Source: Erigeron canadensis (lineage: Eukaryota; Streptophyta; Magnoliopsida; Asterales; Asteraceae). From it: 64,000 nucleotides of DNA. The notes under the pieces were generated by a model that ran no database searches, was not told the origin of the DNA, and saw only the letters and a list, made by a program, of their open reading frames with translations. Position 1 is the first letter of the stretch. Each line of letters begins with the position of its first letter. The DNA is taken from positions 11,720,501 to 11,784,500 of the forward strand of contig NC_057761.1 in the NCBI RefSeq assembly GCF_010389155.1, written 5' to 3'. This document shows, piece by piece, positions 23,355 to 35,563 of this stretch. A program made the translations under genes and the position numbers.

Positions 23355-24644
23355 AAAACATCACTTTGATATCGATCCATAACTGTTTTTGATCTCAATT
23401 TTCATTCAAAATCAATTCAAAACCATTTCCTCAAAAACCGTCCCTGTTTCATCATTATTTGTTGTTCAAATCGCATAAAATCATAATTTTTTGTTCACCA
23501 ATCGATTCCTCATAGCTCAAAACGTATTCCTGTTGAATTTTACAATCCAATTCGATCTAAATCTCTAGATTGAATTTTTGGTTTTTGGCGCTAAAAATTG
23601 GGTTTTGATTCTGTTGTGTTATAAGCTGAATTGTGTATTAGGATTTGTTGCGGACGTAATTACAAATGTTTTGCAAGTGATTTCACATTCTAACACTCAG
23701 TGAATCGAAAGTTATTGAAGCTTGAAATTCATCAATGGAGTTTTTACTTTGTATTCTGTTGGAGAAGAAGACCTCAAAATGATCTTCACTAGGACGATCT
23801 CCTTAAGATCGTCTCAGTGGTTGTTTTTCCATATTTGATACATTTTGTATTGTGGCTTGTAGGACGATCCTCACAAGATCGTTCTAGCAAGTGTGGTTGT
23901 TGGAAAAGTGTTGTTTATGGCTAACTGATCCATTTTGGATTGGTTTGGTCAAAATTCAAAATGTTTAAACTTTGAAAAAGAGTTGGCAGAAACTAAGACG
24001 ATCTTGCCAAGATCGTCTAAGTTACCTGACACTAAAACGATCTTGACCAAGATCGTCTCAGTGTTTGTTGTTTGTTGAGTTGGTGTGGTTGATCATTTGA
24101 AGTTGTTGTGATTGGGAATCACATACTTCCTGGGTAACTGATCATTATTGATTGGTTTTGCTCAAATCTAATTCCTTCCAATTCAGAACAAATCTCTCTC
24201 CAAAAATTCTCAAAAACACTTAGAAAAATTTCCAAGTCTTCTAAACCGATCTTATTAAGACCGTTTCATTTCCTTGATCAAAATTCCAAGACGATCTCTT
24301 TTTAGATTGTTTCATTTCCAAAGTTCTTTATACTTCAATTTCATTTTCAATTTCCTTTAATTCCTTTTCAGTTTCCATTTCCAAAACTCAAAATCATTCT
24401 TCAATTTCAGTTTCATTCAATACTTAGCCAAAGTTCATCAAATTTCATTCAAGACGATCTTCTTTGAATCATCTCATTCTTCTTAAACTCAAGACGATTT
24501 GTTTCAAGTCGTTCTTACTTTCATTCATCTAGGACGATCTCTTCTAAGACGATCTTATCCTAAGAAGATCTTCCCAAGATCGTTTCATCTTCTGAAATTT
24601 TCAACTTTCATTCCAATTCAAGTTCCAAATCAAATCTCTTTCTA
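23355..24644 (+). other. leader of element II with GACGATCTT hairpins
   Basis: About 1.3 kb without ORFs. Dyad units of the ACGATCTT...AAGATCGT type are seen at about 23,793-23,814, 23,862-23,886, 23,996-24,019, 24,035-24,060, 24,245-24,266, 24,288-24,313, 24,446-24,474, 24,489-24,513 and 24,531-24,590. Several have one mismatched arm, which suggests decay from a perfect dyad. The rest of the leader aligns with that of copy I. Confidence 0.85.
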
Positions 24645-27600
24645 ATGGCTTCTCGTGAAGCTTTGGCATTAGGTTCTGATACAAGACCTCCAGTTCTCTA
24701 CTGTGGTTCTTATGGACTATGAAAGAAAAGATTCATGGATTATGTGGAATGTCAACCAAATGGTCACCTTCTTAAAGATTCCATTCTTAATGGACTTGCA
24801 GTTCATCGCCATCCCACCACTGGTGCAATACTCACTCTTGATCTTTTGAATGCTGAACAAAAAGATCGAACAGCTGCAGATAACAGAGCTAGATCATGTT
24901 TATACCAAGCACTGCCAGATGAAATCTATGGTTCTGTTGATTCTTATGATACAGCCAAGGAGATATGGGATGAGGTGGCAAGACAAATGGAAGGATCTGA
25001 CCTAACTTCAACTATTAGATTGACAAATGTGTTGACTGAGTTTGACAACTTCAGCAAATTGCCAAATGACTCTTTAGAGGCTGTATACTATAGATTCTGC
25101 AATGTCATAAATGAACTTAGGAAGAACAATGTCAAGAAATTGGAGATTGAGTTAAACATCAAATTCATCAAAGCTCTTGGTTCTGAGTGGGAAGATTATG
25201 GAACTCAGATTAAGCAACATCAAAATCTGGCCAAGTTCTCCATCCATAATCTTCATGAATCCTTCAAACTCAATGAATATCAAGTACTAAACAAAGCTTC
25301 ATCGAACAAAATGCCAGAAGTTGTATCTTCCGATCCTTTGGCATTAATTGTTGAAAAGAAGGTTTATGTAGCTCTTAAAAGGCAAATGGTAGTTGTTTCT
25401 TCGTCTGATGAGGAGGGAGATGATATGTTGGCTCCAAGAGATGGTGTTTCTGACGAATTATATCAAGCTCTTGCCGCAGTTACCAAGCACTTCAAGAAAA
25501 AGTACTACAAAGCGAGGCCAACTAACAACAATCTCCGCACTTCTTCCACAAGTGCATTTCCCAAGAAGGAACACTATCATTCAAAGATTAATGGTCAAGG
25601 TGAATCAAGTGGATCCAAACATGTGGAAAAGAAAGTTGAAGGTTATGACAAACAAGTTGTTGAAAAGGGGAAAGCTTCTGATAAAAAGTGCTACAACTGT
25701 GGTATTCCTGGTCATTTTGCAATTGATTGCAAGCAACCCCACAAGAGAAAATATGAGTACTACAAGCAGAAGATGCTTTTAGCAAAGCAAGTGGAAGTTG
25801 GTCATGCATTACTGGCTGAAGATGACAAGTGGCTTTTGCTATCAGATGATGAAGATGAAGATCTCTCTGCAAATGTGTACTTCATGGCGAGGTTGGCCAA
25901 GAACAAAGCATTTGAAGCTGAAAGCACTGATGAAGAGTACCCGGATGATGAGGTAAATCTACACTCTACTTTTTCTTTAGTTAAAGATAAAGAGTCGTTT
26001 GATTTAGCTTTATCTAACTTGACAACTCATATTACGTCTTTAGCCAACAAAAATAAAAAGTTAAAAAATAGTATTTCATTTTCTAAAAGTGAATTTTCAA
26101 AACTCTTTGAAGAACATTCGAAATTACTTTTTGATTATGATACTATTAAACAAGATTTTCAAACCTACAAAGATCAAATGTTGGTTAAAGAGTGTGAGTT
26201 GAATGTATCTCCTGATTCTAAGTTATTGCATAAGTGTTATAAAGTCGAACTAAACCCTCTTGTGGATTTTACTGGCTATTTCAACAAGTCAAAGATTGAC
26301 AGATCGGAACTTCTTCATGGGTTGGGATTTGAGAATATCTCTCCATTACAAAAAGCCAAAGAACAAATCGAACCCTTGTATGATGAAAGATTTCTTCGCC
26401 TTGGTATGGTACAACAGTTTATTCGTCCACTAGATGACGATTTTGAGACTAACGAAGTTGAGAAATTACCACAAAACGATTTTTTGGTTAACTATGATGT
26501 TATTAATGCTTCAAATAACTCGAAAGAATCTTCAATTTTCAAATGGGAAGAAATAGCATCAAATTTTCAAAACCAATAGTCAGTTGGTAATTCACCTAAA
26601 CCTACTAAAATGTATGTTCCATCTACCATTTTGGAAAACCAAATAGAAGGTTTGCAACAAACGGTGAAATCTCAACAAAATGAAATTGAAAAACTTAAGT
26701 CTCAAAGTTTGAATTCGGAGGATAAATTAGTTGTTGTGGATACTAAGAAAGTTTGTATAGATGCTTCTACTCAAACTGACCTAAGTGCTTTAGTAGACCA
26801 TTCCACTCAGACTACTTGTGTTTCATATACTCTTTCCTCCACCCAAACCTTGACTGATTCTCTTGAGTGTTCATGTCAAAATGCTGCTACTGTTATAGCT
26901 GATGATTATGTGCAATCTGATTTATCTCATGACGAACTTGCGCATAGTTTAGTTTTGATATGGTACTACTTTAGGTTTTTCACATGTGAGTCTCTTGAAG
27001 AGTTAGTTGTTCACCCTAAGCTTAGTGCTAGTATAGGTGTTGATACTTCTACTTTAATTTCTTGTGAAACCAAAGATGTGTCAGTTCAAGTTGATTTCAT
27101 TCCTAAGACTACCCATAGTGTACAGTTGGATACCAAGATTCCTGATTTTTCAAAAATATCTCCGGTTAAACCTTTCACAAAAGATGATTTTGATAAATTC
27201 ATGGAGGGAGAATATGCTTTTGATTCTGAAACTGAGAAAAAGATTGAATCTACCAAAATCAAAGTTGAATCAAAAGGGGAATCTCCAAAATTGTTTTCCA
27301 AATATCCAACTTCACATTATTCTAAGAAAGAAGTCATTCCAAAACTTGTCAACACTGAACCAAAGACTGTCAAAAAACCAAAAATCAATAAGTTAAAAAC
27401 AAAGTGTCCTACCTCTGAAAAGCATGTCAAAACCAAACAAGTTGAGACCATTCCCAAAATCAAATACAACAAAGAGAAACTTCTGGAAATCAACTCAAAT
27501 GTTTCTTCATCTAACTCTCAATCTAGTTCATTACCTAAAGTATCTAAATCTAGCTCAGTTTTGCTAACTAGGGATGCTTCAAATGGTGCAACTAGGTATA

Positions 27601-28169
27601 GGGATAGATATGACTGGTTTTCTCATGATAAACCTAAGAAACAAGAAGTTTCTGCACCCTCAAAAGAGACTAAAAAGATAAAAGTTCTTCAAAATTCTCG
27701 TTCTAATCTTCTTAGTGTCAATCCCACATGTGGAAAGAGCTTGATTAGTGAGTCTAAATGGGTAGCTAAATCATTAGTACCTAAGATCACTAAAGTTGAG
27801 AAAAAGAAGAAAAGACAAAGGAGAAAAGCGGGTAGTAAGAAGAAGCTTGTTTCTGATATTTCAAACAATTTATCTTTTAAGTCATCTTTGAAAACAAATG
27901 TTAATGATGCCAAGGCAATGCCTTGCGATGTTGTAAACAATGTTAATTCTCGCTCTTATTTGTATGATTTGAATGGTGATAGACATGTTACTTTTGATTC
28001 GTGTGTTAATATTCGTTTGTTTGATCCAAATGTGCTTGTTGATAATATGTTTGTTAATAAGTATGTTGATTCAAAAGCATGTTTGTATGCATATCCTAAG
28101 TTATATACCCTGCCTGTTTTAACTAACCACAAAGGACCCGTCTTCAAGTGGGTACCTAAAGTCGGTTAA
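24645..28169 (+). pseudogene. gag: copia gag of element II (nonsense codons, internal deletion)
   Basis: Same frame from ATG at 24,645 to TAA at 28,169. A Trp-to-TGA change at 24,720-24,722 kills it after 25 codons, and TAG at 26,577-26,579 breaks it again. The zinc knuckle CYNCGIPGHFAIDC lies near 25,691-25,732. Compared with copy I, about 90 codons of the coiled-coil region are missing in frame near 26,240. Three TQT motifs follow (near 26,768, 26,806 and 26,840). The Lys/Arg-rich patch and the KWVPKVG end are kept. Confidence 0.9.
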
Positions 28170-31100
28170 ATTTCTTTGATTGCGGGAAATATGTTGAAGG
28201 ATTAAGTCATAACTTGTTCAGTGTTGGACAATTCTGTGACAACAATCTACAAGTTCTTTTTCGACAATCTCTTTGCAAAGTTCAAACTCTAGATGGAGTT
28301 GACATTTTGTGTGGCGACCGCGATGATAACCTCTTTACCGTCAATCTTGATGATAACCAACCAACCGATAATATTTGTCTCATTTCAAAGGCTACTTGAA
28401 AGAATTCTTGGTTGTGGCATAGAAGACTTTCTCACCTAAATTTTCCTACTATCAATACTTTAGTCAATAAGCATCTTGTTGAAGGCTTGCTAGACTATAA
28501 GTATGAAAGTGAGCATGTCTGTCCTTCTTGTCCCGTTGGAAGATAAAACGAGCTTCTCATAAACCGAAGAAATCTCCAAGTTCTTTAGCACCTCTTCATT
28601 TACTTCACATGGATCTTTGTGGACCAATGAAAGTTCAAAGCCGAAATGGGAAGAGATACATTTTGGTTATCGTTGATGATTATTCAAGATATACTTGGGT
28701 CAAGTTTCTTGCCTCCAAAGATGAAACAACTCAAACTTTGATCAATTTCATCACTTCTACTCAAGTAAATCTTCAACTTCCAGTTCGTTACATCCGTTTG
28801 GATAACGGAACTGAGTTCAAAAATGCCGTGTTTGATGAATTTTGTAAATCTAAACGCATTACTCACCAATTCTCTGCGGTTCGTACCCCACATCAAAATG
28901 GTGTCATTGAAAGGAGAAATCGAACGCTTGTGGAAGCTGCAAGAACCATGCTAGCTTATTCTAAGTTACCTTTCAATATGTGGGCTGAAGCTGTTGACAC
29001 TGCTTGTCACACTCAGAATCGGTCCATTGTTAATCAGCATTTTGAGAAGACTCCTTATGAGGTTGTTAACAAACGGAAACCCATCATCAACTATTTTCAT
29101 ATCTTTGGGTGTGTTTGTTATACTCTGAATGATCGGGAGAATCTTGGAAAGTTCGAGAAGAAAGGTGATGAAGGTTACTTTGTTGGTTATTCCAAGACAT
29201 CAATTGCCTATCGAATCTACAATCGCCGAACAAATACGATTCAAGAAACAATGAATGTTTGGTTTGATGAGATGTCGGGCATGATTTTCGAGCAAGAAAG
29301 TTTGCTACCAACAAATAATGGTCCAAGTGATTCAAGTACTTCATCAAGGACTTCTACTTTAGCATCCAAATTCAAGAAGTTTCCAGCTCCAACGAGTGAT
29401 GAGTTAGACATTTTTTTTTGAAGAATTCTACAATTCAAAACCGATTCATGATGAGGAACCTCAAGTCATCATTGAACCAATTCCGAACAATGATCCAATT
29501 CCTGACAACCTTCATGAATCATCATCAAGTTCTGCTGAGCAAAATGCTACTTCTTCAAGTAGTAGTTCTTCATCCTCTTCTAATGATTCTTCTTCTCAAT
29601 CCTCTCCTGATAATTCCTCTCCAGTGAATGTTCAAGAACAACCTACCCAATTTACCCAGACTACCAATCCGATAAACACTCCAAATGTATATGTGCCTCT
29701 TGACTTCGATCATCCATCTTACGAGGAAGCTGTTCTACCAAGCTATGATTCCATCTCTTAGCAAAACTCTAGTTTTAATGATAATGTTGATGTCAATCAA
29801 CAAGATCCTCTTCCTCATGATCACAAATGGTCACGTATGCGAAAAGATCATCCTGTCGATAACATTATTGGAGATCCAAGCCGGAGTAACTACTCGTACT
29901 TCAGTGAATGAGTGTCTTGTTGCACTTTCTCTTAGCAACATTGAACCCAAAACTGTTTCTGAAGCTCTTCGAGATCCAGAATGGGTCAAAGCTATGCAAG
30001 ACGAACTCGCTCAGTTTGAAAGGCTGAAAGTATGGAGATTAGTTCCTAATCCAAGGAAAAATGAACCTATTGGTACAAAGTGGATTTTCAAGAACAAGAA
30101 GGATGAGAATGGAGTGGTAGTAAGGAACAAAGCAAGATTAGTCGCAAAGGGTTATTGCCAACAACCTGGTGTTGATTTCGATGAAACTTTTGCTCCAGTT
30201 GCAAAAATGGAAGCCATTCGGATTTTCTTAGCTTATGTTGCATTCAGAAACTTCACTGTGTTTCAAATGGATGTGAAGACAGCTTTCTTGAATGGTGATC
30301 TCAAAGAAGAAGTTTACGTTGAACAACCAGAAGGTTTTGTTGATCCCAAAAGACCAAACCATGTCTACAGGTTAGACAAGGCTCTCTACGGTCTTAAGCA
30401 AAGCACCCCGAGCATGGTATGATTCCTTATCTACTTTCTTGATTAGAGGTGGCTTTACCAAAGGCACAATTGACCCTACCCTATTCATTCGCAAACAAGG
30501 TAAGCATGTTCTTCTTGTCCAAATATATGTTGATGACATTATCTTTGGGTCAACCAGTCAAACATTTTGTCAAAACTTTTCATCTCTAATGGTTAATCAT
30601 TTTAAAATGAGCATGATTGGGGAAATGAACTACTTTTTGGGTCTTCAAATCAAACAACTACCAAATGGTATTTTCATATCACAAGGTAAGTATATTCATG
30701 ACATGTTGAAAAAGTTTGATATGACAACCTGTTCTTCAATTTCAACTCCAATGGCTGCTCGTACAAGTATTAATGCTGATAAAAATGGGAAACCATTTGA
30801 CCAAAAGAGATATAGAAGTATGATTGGTTCATTGTTGTATCTTACAGCATCTCACCCAGATATAATGTTTGCAACATGTATGTGTGCTAGGTATCAAGCT
30901 GCTCCAACTGATTTACATTTTCAAGCTGTGAAACGAATATTTCGTTATCTGAAGGGTACACCCAATTTAGGTCTCTGGTATCCAAGGGATACTGGATTCA
31001 ATTTAACTGCCTATTCAGATGCAGATCATGCAGGTTGTAAGCTTGATCGCAAGAGCACTTCTGGCACTTTACAATTTTTGGGTGATAAAATTGTGAGTTG

Positions 31101-31472
31101 GTCTTCCAAGAAACAAAATTGTATGTCACTATCAACAGCTGAAGCTGAATATGTGGCTGCGGCTAGTTGTTGTGCTCAAGTGCTATGGATGAAGACTCAA
31201 CTTACTGATTATGGTCTGAAATATGATCATATTCCCATCTATTGTGACTCTCAAAGTGCCATTGCTATTGCAGTCAACTCAGTAAACCACTCTCGATCAA
31301 AGCATATTGATGTGAGATATCATTTTCTCAAAGATCATATTGAGAAAGGTGACATCGAGCTCTACTTTGTGGGAACTGACTATTAGCTTGCAGATTTGTT
31401 CACTAAACCACTGGATGAGAAAAGGTTTAACTTTCTTATCTCTAAGCTTGGCATGTTAAATCTTGAACCTTA
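28170..31472 (+). pseudogene. pol: copia pol of element II (protease deleted)
   Basis: After gag the sequence jumps from GGAAAT to ATGTTGAAGG near 28,190, losing about 178 bp that in copy I encode the DSGCS protease motif. Then come the pre-integrase [12 protein letters not shown] (28,410), integrase LHMDLCGPM (28,600) and LDNGTEF (28,800), [13 protein letters not shown] (30,262) and YVDDIIFGS (30,525), RNase H YSDADHAG (31,012) and LADLFTKPLD (31,387). Breaks: TGA at 28,397; frameshifts near 28,541, 29,411 (extra T in a T run), 29,880 and 30,400; TAG near 29,759; TAG at 31,384. RNase H keeps the EYVAAASCCAQ segment that copies 0 and I have lost. Confidence 0.92.
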
Positions 31473-33574
31473 ACTTATTTTGTTCTTGATACATTCTTGA
31501 AAAACAAAATATAAAATTTGAAAAGACAAAAATCAAATACAAAAATATAAAATTTTGAAAAATAACAAAAAGATTTTCTTTATTTTTTTTCTTTCTTTCT
31601 TCTTTTTTTATCAAAGTGGCTTACACATATTCTGTATGTAACCCGTGCTTAAATGAGCTATTTATTTCAAAATGATTTTTTTTACACACCTTTGATGATT
31701 TTCAAATGATTTTCATCAATTGAAGTTCGGTGTTTAGTTTGCACTTGAGAGATTCATTCACTCCATGAACTTCATCATCACCGATAAGTTCTAACCCCGG
31801 AGTATTCAATTCTTTCTTTAGATTGTAAGGGTATTTTGGGTGATGATGGTTTCGTGCAAATAGGATGGAGGGAGTAAAGTTGAAAAGTGAGAGGTTATGG
31901 TGATATGTTGTGAGAAAAGGGTTAAAAGAAATGATACCCTTCCCTAAAACTCTCAAATCGTCGGGTACAACACATTTCTGTCGGATGTCATTTGTTGATA
32001 TCTTGATAAAGACTTCATGGACCCAATGAAGCGATGCACATCGTTACCTAACCACTCAAGTGTTTCTTAACAAATGCTTGTTTTATTTCTCACGGAGATT
32101 TTTCACATCTCTATTAACTCTTCATTTGGAAGATGTTGATATTGAAAAAGGGAGACATTCTGCTCCAATCCCCGCCTTCATTTGATCACGTTTGTCTGGA
32201 GCTATCTTGCTTGATCATTATTTTGATCCTTATTCATTTTTCTTAATACACATTTGAGTCATATCTTTGTGATATTATTGCATATCTATGTGATATAGCC
32301 AGAACATTTGTAGTGATATCTTAATAGGTATTCCAAGATGATCAAATGGAAATCCTACCAATGCTAACATCTTTTCCATCATTGAACGTAGGTCTCATAA
32401 TTGCATTTGTGTGATTATTGAGTGAACGAGAAGTTTATCAGTGACCTCGGATGTTTCCTAACAAGTCTTTAAGGATAATAGATTGTGGTTATCGAACTCC
32501 GTAGGTGACACTGACCATGATTTCTATTATTTGAAGCAATCTCATAGTTGAAAAGCTACAAGACCGAACTATGTTAGAAAATTGCTTTGTGCATAATTCA
32601 ATGATACATAGGAAATCCGAAAAATGTCATACATTTCTTTCGGTCATTTCATAAATCCTTTTGATTTTTGAACATGTTAACGGATCATCCTTATCCGGTC
32701 TTCCATTTCTTATCTCACAAACACAAAAATCACCATGTAAGAGGTTTCTTTTCATATTTTATCAATCAATGTTTGCATAATGACATTGGTTCCCAACTTT
32801 GTCATTATGAGGGGGAGAAAAAGATTATGATTGATTGAGAAAGAAAAAGATTATTTGATGGAGTAAAGGTGGAATGAAATGAAATGTAATTGTGATTGAA
32901 AAAGAAGTGAATTTTGCCGCCGAAATATGTTCTCTTGAAAGTTTTTTTTAAAGATGAGATCGAAAATAAGGATATTGTTCAAAGATGCTCCAAAATGCTT
33001 ACACTCATGAATTGAGGGGGAGCATGATTAATTCAAAGTTTTGTTCAAAAGTTTACTCTCCAAAGTGTTTAAGTCAAAATGACAAAGATCAAAGCTACAA
33101 AAGTTGAAAGATTGATTGGAAGATTGAAGACAAAGAAGTAAAACTTCGAAAGAGTCTTCATCAACACATTTCATTCAAGATCTTCAATCAAGAAGCTTCA
33201 ATGCATATATCAAGGGGGAGAGTTTAAGTTTTTGATACTTCATTCCAAGGAAACAAATTTTCATTCAAGAATCGAAGATTGAAGAACCAAATTTATACCT
33301 TCCGCACTTCAAAAGACAACTCTGATTCACGGTTCAACAATTTTCAAAGATTCTAGACTCATTCATTTTATTCTTTGTTCAAACAGAACATTGAGAATTT
33401 CATCATGTTTTAACTACAAGAAGTCCAAGACCAAGATTGATTCAAGTTCTCCAGAGACAATGAGAAAGCTTTGAAGACTTGTTTCATCACACCAATTGTC
33501 TTCACCATCGGGCTCATCAACTTAATTCCTACAAGACAAAATAACACGTACTTCATTCATTACAATATATCACT
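31473..33574 (+). other. non-coding tail of element II with repeated purine tracts
   Basis: 2.1 kb between the Pol stop and the PPT, with no ORF of note. AGGGGGAG-type tracts lie at 32,809-32,820, 33,013-33,022 and 33,211-33,222, in addition to the true PPT. Multiple PPTs near the 3' LTR are a published trait of Sireviruses. Copy III keeps the same tracts. This tail lacks the 110-bp AAGGCG repeats of copies 0 and I. Confidence 0.75.
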
Positions 33575-33585
33575 AAGGGGGAGAA
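33575..33585 (+). promoter_or_regulatory. polypurine tract of element II
   Basis: AAGGGGGAGAA directly before the 3' LTR start TGTTAG. Confidence 0.92.
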
Positions 33586-33900
33586 TGTTAGAAATCCAAA
33601 AATAGTGATAAATTGTAATTTAAGTTAGTGGACGTTGTTGTTGATTAAGACATGATGAAATGATTTCTAAGGTTAAGGGACTAGGAGTGTCAATGAGCTT
33701 AATTGTAGATTTAGACTATAAATACCCTCAACTCCTTAGAAATCATAAGCCTTTTATCCATTTTTACTCATACAACATATGTAGATCGTCTCTTTCTCTC
33801 TCTATCTCTAGAAAATCACACACACTAAACACACCAAGAACACACACACTTGAAACGCCATTGTTGAGATCGAATCAATAGCAGAAATCGTGTTATTACA
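33586..33900 (+). repeat. 3' LTR of element II
   Basis: 315 bp with TG...CA ends, followed by the AATAA duplication. Confidence 0.95.
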
Positions 33901-33905
33901 AATAA

Positions 33906-35137
33906 CCAGTCTGTAAGTCGGTCAACTTACCAGGCTGTGGCATGGAGGAAAAAAGCAAGTCCAGACACAAAAGGAAGCAACCACGAACAGGGCGTGGTCC
34001 CAGGATCAGAAGATGTTGTGCAGTACCCCGATGACACATTGTCAGACATCCCGCCACCAGCATTGTGCGAGAACGAAGAGGGACACACAGACCAGATCCA
34101 GGTGGAAGAAGGCAGTTTTGTGACAAAAAACGAGAATAACCCACATCCACCTACGAAAGAACTTGGTGAAAAGAATGAGACCAAGAGCGAGCATGAAGGT
34201 AGCACTGGTACACTAAAAAATCAAACGTTAGTCTACCCGCCATACCCAATCTATCAGGGATCTCTGGCAGGGATGGCAGGGATGGCAGCGACGAATATCG
34301 TACCAACGCCGATATACCAGCCCTTATATCCCTCGTTTTATTGCGGAGGATGTCTTTACCCATATCGTACCAACGGCGATGTACCAACCCTTAACTCGTA
34401 CCAACGAATATCGTACCAACGTCACCTATTGGCAAGAGCTACTTAGGGAACATACAGGCCGCGTGGTATAATCCATACGGTGCCCCAAACCCATAGTGTT
34501 CCAAACCCACAGTGTTTTCAGGCAAGTCCTGTAACCAGAGTCCAAAAAGACAAGGTTAAGAATAAAGGACCGGAGCCTAAGAACAAAGGGTCATGCATGC
34601 AATTCACAAGGGACCTTCGCGAGCATATACCTCCGGTAAAAATACTGGAGCACCTCCGATGCCGACGCTTTCCTCAGAAAAGTTGACGATGCGGCTCGAA
34701 CCGAGAGGTGGAGCGACCTTGTGGTTTGCCATGTCATCCTCTATCTTCTGTATGGGAGGACCAGGGAGTGGCTCGAGAGTTTACCCGAAGGAGGCATATA
34801 TGATGTAGAGAGCTTTAAAACACAACTGAAAGAAGAATTCGGCCCCCATTTGTGGACGCATGATATAGAACAAGAAAAAGATGAAGAGACAGAAGATTTT
34901 CTGAAACGGTATGGGGATGGGACAAGAAATCTGGTGCGCCTATCTGAAGAAGAAATAATATCGGGAGCCATACATGGGCTCCAGTCAAAGGAATTAATAT
35001 GACATCTGTGCCTCAACAAGCCAAAAAACTACGCGAAACTGGTGGATACGTTCCACGAGTGGAGGAGTGCAAAAGAAATAGCAAAGAAAGCCATGGCTAA
35101 ATGGAAAACGATGATAAAAAAACGGGAAAAGGACTAA
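33906..35137 (+). pseudogene. gag: gypsy gag, main part (frameshifted)
   Basis: Continues the gypsy Gag frame after element II. A first open segment runs 33,906-34,446 and ends in a TAG. From about 34,657 the retrotransposon Gag domain is clear: a Phe-Leu-Arg-Lys-Val-Asp-Asp start, then RTREWLESLP, FKTQLKEEFGPHLW, FLKRYGDGTRNLV and AIHGLQSKEL. A Trp-to-TGA change near 34,999 is followed by HLCLNKPKNYAKLVDTFHEW in the same frame, ending near 35,137. No protease, RT or integrase follows, so the element is truncated. GC is higher here than in the flanks, which fits a different element family. Confidence 0.8.
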
Positions 35138-35563
35138 AATAATGGAAGAAGTAGCAGCAGAAGAGTCCTCTTCCATATATAGGAAAAACATTTACAAGAG
35201 AACAATTGCTAACCTTTGAAAGACTCCATCAGAAATGCGTTACAAGAGAACAATGCGTTAACGAAGACGCGTACTACGGCAGTGATTGTAATGAAGATGG
35301 TGTGGTGGTGGGACGACTGCGGGTCGTGGAGGCGACGTCGAGAGTGTAGATAATTAATATAAAAATAATTAATTTAAAGGTTTAATAGAGATATTTTAAA
35401 AGATAAATTATTAATAATGCCCAAATTTAATAATTAACGTTAGGAAGATAGTGTTTCCATTACTTAACGAGAACAAGAAAGATCCACCTCTATATTTACA
35501 AAATTACATTAGAGAAAGTAGCCAAAATACTATCTATATACTCGAAAAATAATAAAAAATTAA
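35138..35563. other. junction between the gypsy relic and the NPH3 gene
   Basis: A moderately GC-rich 200 bp with two diverged copies of TACAAGAGAACAA (35,192 and 35,241) passes into AT-rich DNA from 35,345. The last 100 bp probably hold the 3' UTR of the minus-strand gene. No polyadenylation signal could be called with confidence. Confidence 0.4.

Larger units (their letters stand above)
23028..33900 (+). mobile_element. full-length Ty1/copia Sirevirus-like element II
   Basis: 10,873 bp bounded by LTRs of 313 and 315 bp and by a 5-bp target duplication AATAA at 23,023-23,027 and 33,901-33,905. Order: LTR, PBS, leader with hairpins, gag, pol, 2.1-kb tail with several purine tracts, PPT, LTR. 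The LTRs differ by about ten substitutions and one 2-bp indel by my count, so the insertion is not recent. Coding capacity is destroyed by nonsense codons, frameshifts and two internal deletions. It lies in a gypsy gag gene in the same orientation. Confidence 0.95.

Noticed and set aside
33896..34387. Minus-strand ORFs opposite gypsy gag
   Set aside because: Low-complexity antisense frames; the plus strand continues the gag frame across the copia insertion.
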